Source of the DNA: Kiritimatiellia bacterium
GTDB lineage: Bacteria; Verrucomicrobiota; Kiritimatiellia; SLAD01
DNA length: 17,082 nt
Assembly: GCA_007128275.1 (NCBI GenBank)
Contig: SKXR01000193.1
Span: 1-17,082, forward strand
Reading direction: 5' to 3'
The notes under the pieces were generated by a model. It had not been told where the DNA came from. It searched no databases and worked only from the letters and a program-made list of their open reading frames with translations. A program made the translations under genes and the position numbers. Numbering within the stretch: position 1 is the stretch's first letter; every line of letters starts with the position of its first letter. Below are positions 16,201 to 17,082 of the stretch, in pieces.

Positions 16201-17082
16201 CGGCCCATGGGTGGCCGGCGCTTCCTACACCTTGAACGCCCAGTGGATCGTCTCCGCTTCCACCAATCCGGTTCCTCTCTTCGCGGTGGCCGAACTCGAT
16301 CAAGTGGACCGTAACCTGGCCAACAACACGGCGTGGATCAGCCCGATGCGGCCGGATTATGCCATCATGCGTTTTCAGGCCGAAAAAGTCACGGCATCCA
16401 TACGGATGCTGAACGTGGAAATCCGGAATCTCGGCGCGCTGGCCGCGCCCACCAACAGCCTCGTACTTCGCCTGGAAAATTCCACTGGCGATATCCTCGC
16501 CGTGCTGCCGGTCGATGCGCTGGAACCGAGTCAGGCCACCACACTCCAGTATGAATGGGATATGAGCGGTCACGGGTTCACCTCCGCCTTCGTGCGCGTG
16601 CATGCCGCGGTGGACGAAGGTAACGCCGTGGAAGAGTCGGACGAAACCAACAACGCGTTCACGCGGCGCGTCATGACGCCGCTGGATTCCGACGGTGACG
16701 GTCTGTTGGACGGCGAGGAATTCCGGTACGGCACCGATCCGTTCAATCCGGACACGGACGGCGATGGATTGACCGACTACGAAGAAATCATGATCTACAA
16801 CACGAACCCGCTGGACCCCGACACGGACGGCGACGGGCTCACCGACTACGAAGAAATCATGGTGCACGGTACCGATCCGCGCAACCCGGACACCGACGGC
16901 GATGGATTCAGCGACGGCGTGGAAGTGCAGAAGGGGACGAATCCGCTCGATCCCAACAGCTTCCCGACCGGCATGTTGGTACTGGACATACGTGGATCGC
17001 CCGCTCCGTTTGGCGTCGTTCGCCCCTTGACGTATGGCACCAATCATTATGACAGCGGCGTGGTCGTGACCAGTCGCGTCGA
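10277..17082 (+). CDS. Giant secreted modular protein, 3'-truncated (at least 2268 residues)
   Basis: One uninterrupted frame runs from ATG 10277 off the window end. A basic N-terminus plus hydrophobic core (IVVSLMLALFISPIRA, about 15-30) is a signal peptide, so the protein is exported. In order: about 37-765, tandem VGG-F / ARWDG propeller repeats; about 800-900, a choice-of-anchor-D-like beta domain (RTFRVMNLGTEDLSITNAYF); about 980-1085, an FN3-like unit with VDIRYNLIDMD and VGDIGAGIEPGNNKHIIW; about 1260-1445, a Gly/aromatic beta-rich region I cannot assign; about 1520-1880, a second propeller-like region with WNGTTW-type repeats; about 1908-2133, two CARDB-like domains (VVFRNVGELAVTG, VEESDETNNAF); 2137-2226, thrombospondin type 3 repeats. 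ATG 10265 is an alternative start; GGGG at 10267-10270 favours 10277. No function can be assigned. An adhesin or other cell-surface role fits the domain types but is inference. Confidence 0.88.
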   Translation, partial: MHTRRLFLNCRPAGIVVSLMLALFISPIRASGGNPIEWIPLGGLALHPPGASINAVVHHNGNTYIGGIFSSVNGVKAHNVARWDGTNWFSLGQAVMNDRYYNDFNNKWEDSGSVVHALAIDHHGHLIVGGTFASVGGVTAWNIARWSGSAWFAFPGQGFPAEGKEWVPWNYQNVYAIVRNGNDLYVGGNLFKAGMVPVQNVARFSNGQWMNPGGGLRGHVLALASSGQFIFAGGEFTTNSAGLPARHLAGYYPAIPSERWEQVGGGVNGRVRSLVASGTSHVYVGGDFTSPGQRIARLQVSIGQLDSYAPGIAEGSVRALELDSQGRLIAAGTFTNASGLAVNGIAQWMGDGWLPMRSGMQGGEVRALTTNQAGRIIAAGTFSTGGGLPTGPLAVFDRYWAPLSRPNPSNGRINAILVDAPNNQVFVGGEFSQIGGIAANSLARWDGQRWHAMHSGVQIVSGNSVTQGVVHAITRGFRGELMIGGRFNRAGGRTSHAIARWRNHTWPSTASEALAPDSGHTSTVHTLFWAPNENVYYVGGAFRPNNNSRNLMRYYPEDNYMSFVRYLLHTGGYGTGMNAPVYALNQSPVDQIIQVGGVFSHFTGISSETRNLVRYWPSGSEGFIQAVPSKYAETEGVYAIHMDGNDMMFGTRGWPGLARSTSLGPSSGTWVDRYDFWEPVGSGLSNFNGTAQTWAITPDPRGGFIIGGEFSHAGDVPASRLARWDGSSWSAIGTGTRTGVVRAVAFDPEQRLLVGGHFSVFEGGDHELHKRSDGIVVALHIGPLLDVVGINGAVIASGDTISVDKGTDFEDVMPIGNSLTRTFRVMNLGTEDLSITNAYFTGPGAAAFSRSALPSLVPYNGIDSFTITFTPLELPAIYEATLVIQSTAGYDYHVPVRGSAGCKYIKTSQNTPLGDITPSGNIPVITGSNQTFTMFSTHNRLPYTTIDGAHSGILYTHTFTNVVHNDHRLHVDFNVDTFISGIIVTQRSVVTHDKYVDIRYNLIDMDNTPNHISMMISTNGGLSFDLTPQSLVGDIGAGIEPGNNKHIIWLAHQDWDGEYSEEAIVRLVGVDDNGEAIGDSIMLKLDTEYGVRPRIQNLRGLDTHFGQADYFDRGKAAVFLNGIRHAYGVGTEFTVPMRVVVDWRGTGEGNVEWLVNGHVDRTSGANAQQSFSVSDRFGVGGRLEARATGANGGKSVLHRANFDIVKPPKLWTRYTATAPFAGNKTYRFLQPSFSMNKQGSDTIPSKSPSGKDMPGGGNNKYENPMSFNVSGEVDLEGSGKLGASMSREWEFSAIKVTPSVGGGVSFDYEFDETDWLYGGYFSLGLSIAKESQPKYLTLKPPLYGKLGAKVEVSGTIFFDEYFDPMWGATEIQITPGFWGTLGAGLADFANVEGSLGLDIPNTFQIEPFEYDLSLELNASIRANILAWSVDIWSERWPFQIYKYPSDSFSESVAQSVDAASRNLVELKPAEFTLMRRDYLRTKGDGRQLYNRVASRDGRVLDDKVGRSARMPSSENEQFLQPDGFPYSEPALAVAGDERILLWITDTGDRIGQNMNALAWSRWNGTTYAYQGLVWDDGTGDSKPQLGLLPGGQALAAWQNGGYVLSSTSHLAEALSSLEIAVGHFDGTDWQSFNLTTNNVMDRNPRLSVAANGTALLTWQRNDSVLDEESLIMSGVDTLMSAFWNGTTWSAPQAVAPSAGLVVGASLVWNGNVGYLFVALDADRDIATDFDQEIYRATYSGGSWGSLTRVTVNDVQDTQPQAVFDYNGDLLVVWFQEGKMVSSTSPSLTSPVVIGDAGKTTSAMDFRLITGPQGEISVIWTDTTDEPFFQNPVILNYDRAFNRWSLPVPLLNDSAFERSFSGAFTTNGAIALVYNKVEVHFNENNVVTNMGPVTALAALEYQIGRDIAVFAKDIRLLNWTNSTQEITAVQPGMTALVEVVFRNVGELAVTGAWARVYRGDPAAGGVLLNQGRIDTSGPWVAGASYTLNAQWIVSASTNPVPLFAVAELDQVDRNLANNTAWISPMRPDYAIMRFQAEKVTASIRMLNVEIRNLGALAAPTNSLVLRLENSTGDILAVLPVDALEPSQATTLQYEWDMSGHGFTSAFVRVHAAVDEGNAVEESDETNNAFTRRVMTPLDSDGDGLLDGEEFRYGTDPFNPDTDGDGLTDYEEIMIYNTNPLDPDTDGDGLTDYEEIMVHGTDPRNPDTDGDGFSDGVEVQKGTNPLDPNSFPTGMLVLDIRGSPAPFGVVRPLTYGTNHYDSGVVVTSRV
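10385..12571 (+). repeat. Tandem VGG-F / ARWDG propeller repeats (protein level)
   Basis: Residues about 37-765 of the giant protein repeat a unit of roughly 45-60 residues: V-x-A-L, then (V/I/A)GG-x-F-x-x-x-G-G, then (N/S)-(I/L/V)-ARWDG-x-x-W. The GG-F element occurs near residues 66, 128, 186, 232, 284, 330, 378, 427, 483, 538, 595, 706 and 754, with one degenerate unit around 647. About 13-14 units would suit two seven-bladed propellers, which is an inference. The closest style I know is the kelch/Rax2-like 'GG-F...ARWDG' propeller. DNA-level identity between units is low, so the array is old. Confidence 0.75.
16685..16954 (+). repeat. Four thrombospondin type 3-like calcium-binding repeats
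   Basis: Residues 2137-2226 hold four units of 22-23 residues, each starting D(S/T)DGDG and ending in (T/N)(D/N)P-x-(N/D)P: starts at 2137, 2159, 2182 and 2205. Units 2 and 3 (16751-16819, 16820-16888) share the protein stretch DTDGDGLTDYEEIM. Their DNA is similar except at some third positions, suggesting a recent duplication. Such repeats bind calcium in known TSP3 and dockerin-like proteins and often act as stiff spacers. Confidence 0.9.

Noticed and set aside
15239..17047. 602-codon open frame on the minus strand
   Set aside because: It is antisense to the giant gene, whose translation gives recognisable CARDB-like and TSP3 domains here. The minus-strand product is rich in His/Arg/Val with no recognisable domain and mirrors the codon bias of the real frame.

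Overview
The window reads as chromosomal DNA from a Gram-negative, diderm bacterium: it carries a complete Tol-Pal envelope system with a lipoprotein signal on Pal. Base composition looks GC-rich, with G/C-biased third codon positions. The final gene is a very large secreted modular protein. Its VGG-F/ARWDG propeller repeats, choice-of-anchor-D-like domain, CARDB-like domains and thrombospondin type 3 repeats are a mix I associate with the PVC superphylum (Kiritimatiellota, Verrucomicrobiota, Lentisphaerota). That placement is an inference from protein style, not a proof. There are no rRNA or tRNA genes, CRISPR arrays or recognisable insertion sequences.

Layout. (1) 1-1218: the 3' two thirds of typA/bipA, cut by the window edge. 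(2) 1219-2310: a lone PaaX-family regulator gene (1422-2204) bracketed by two near-identical long palindromes, a perfect 36-bp one at 1351-1386 and a 40-bp one with a single mismatch at 2241-2280. (3) 6180-2311, minus strand: a tightly packed set reading hotdog-fold thioesterase, moaA, moeA, moaC, moaD, moaE. (4) 6242-10110, plus strand: a near-consensus sigma70-type promoter, then tolQ, tolR, a tolA/tonB-like gene, tolB and pal, closed by a strong intrinsic terminator. (5) 10277-17082: one uninterrupted reading frame of at least 2268 codons that leaves the window open.

How the genes work together. MoaA and MoaC convert GTP to cyclic pyranopterin monophosphate. MoaD and MoaE form molybdopterin synthase, and MoeA inserts molybdate, so the cluster covers most of molybdenum cofactor synthesis. 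MoeB-type activation of MoaD, MoaB/Mog adenylylation and molybdate uptake must be encoded elsewhere. TolQ-TolR with the TolA/TonB-like protein form an inner-membrane energy-transducing complex that acts through periplasmic TolB on outer-membrane Pal. The canonical tol operon starts with ybgC, a hotdog thioesterase. Here a hotdog protein of a different subfamily (YiiD C-terminal/MadA-like) sits divergently next to tolQ.

The most unusual items are the palindrome pair around the PaaX-like gene, which could be an autoregulatory operator set or a dispersed palindromic element with its own DNA-binding protein, and the giant modular exported protein with a glycine-rich beta domain I cannot assign.
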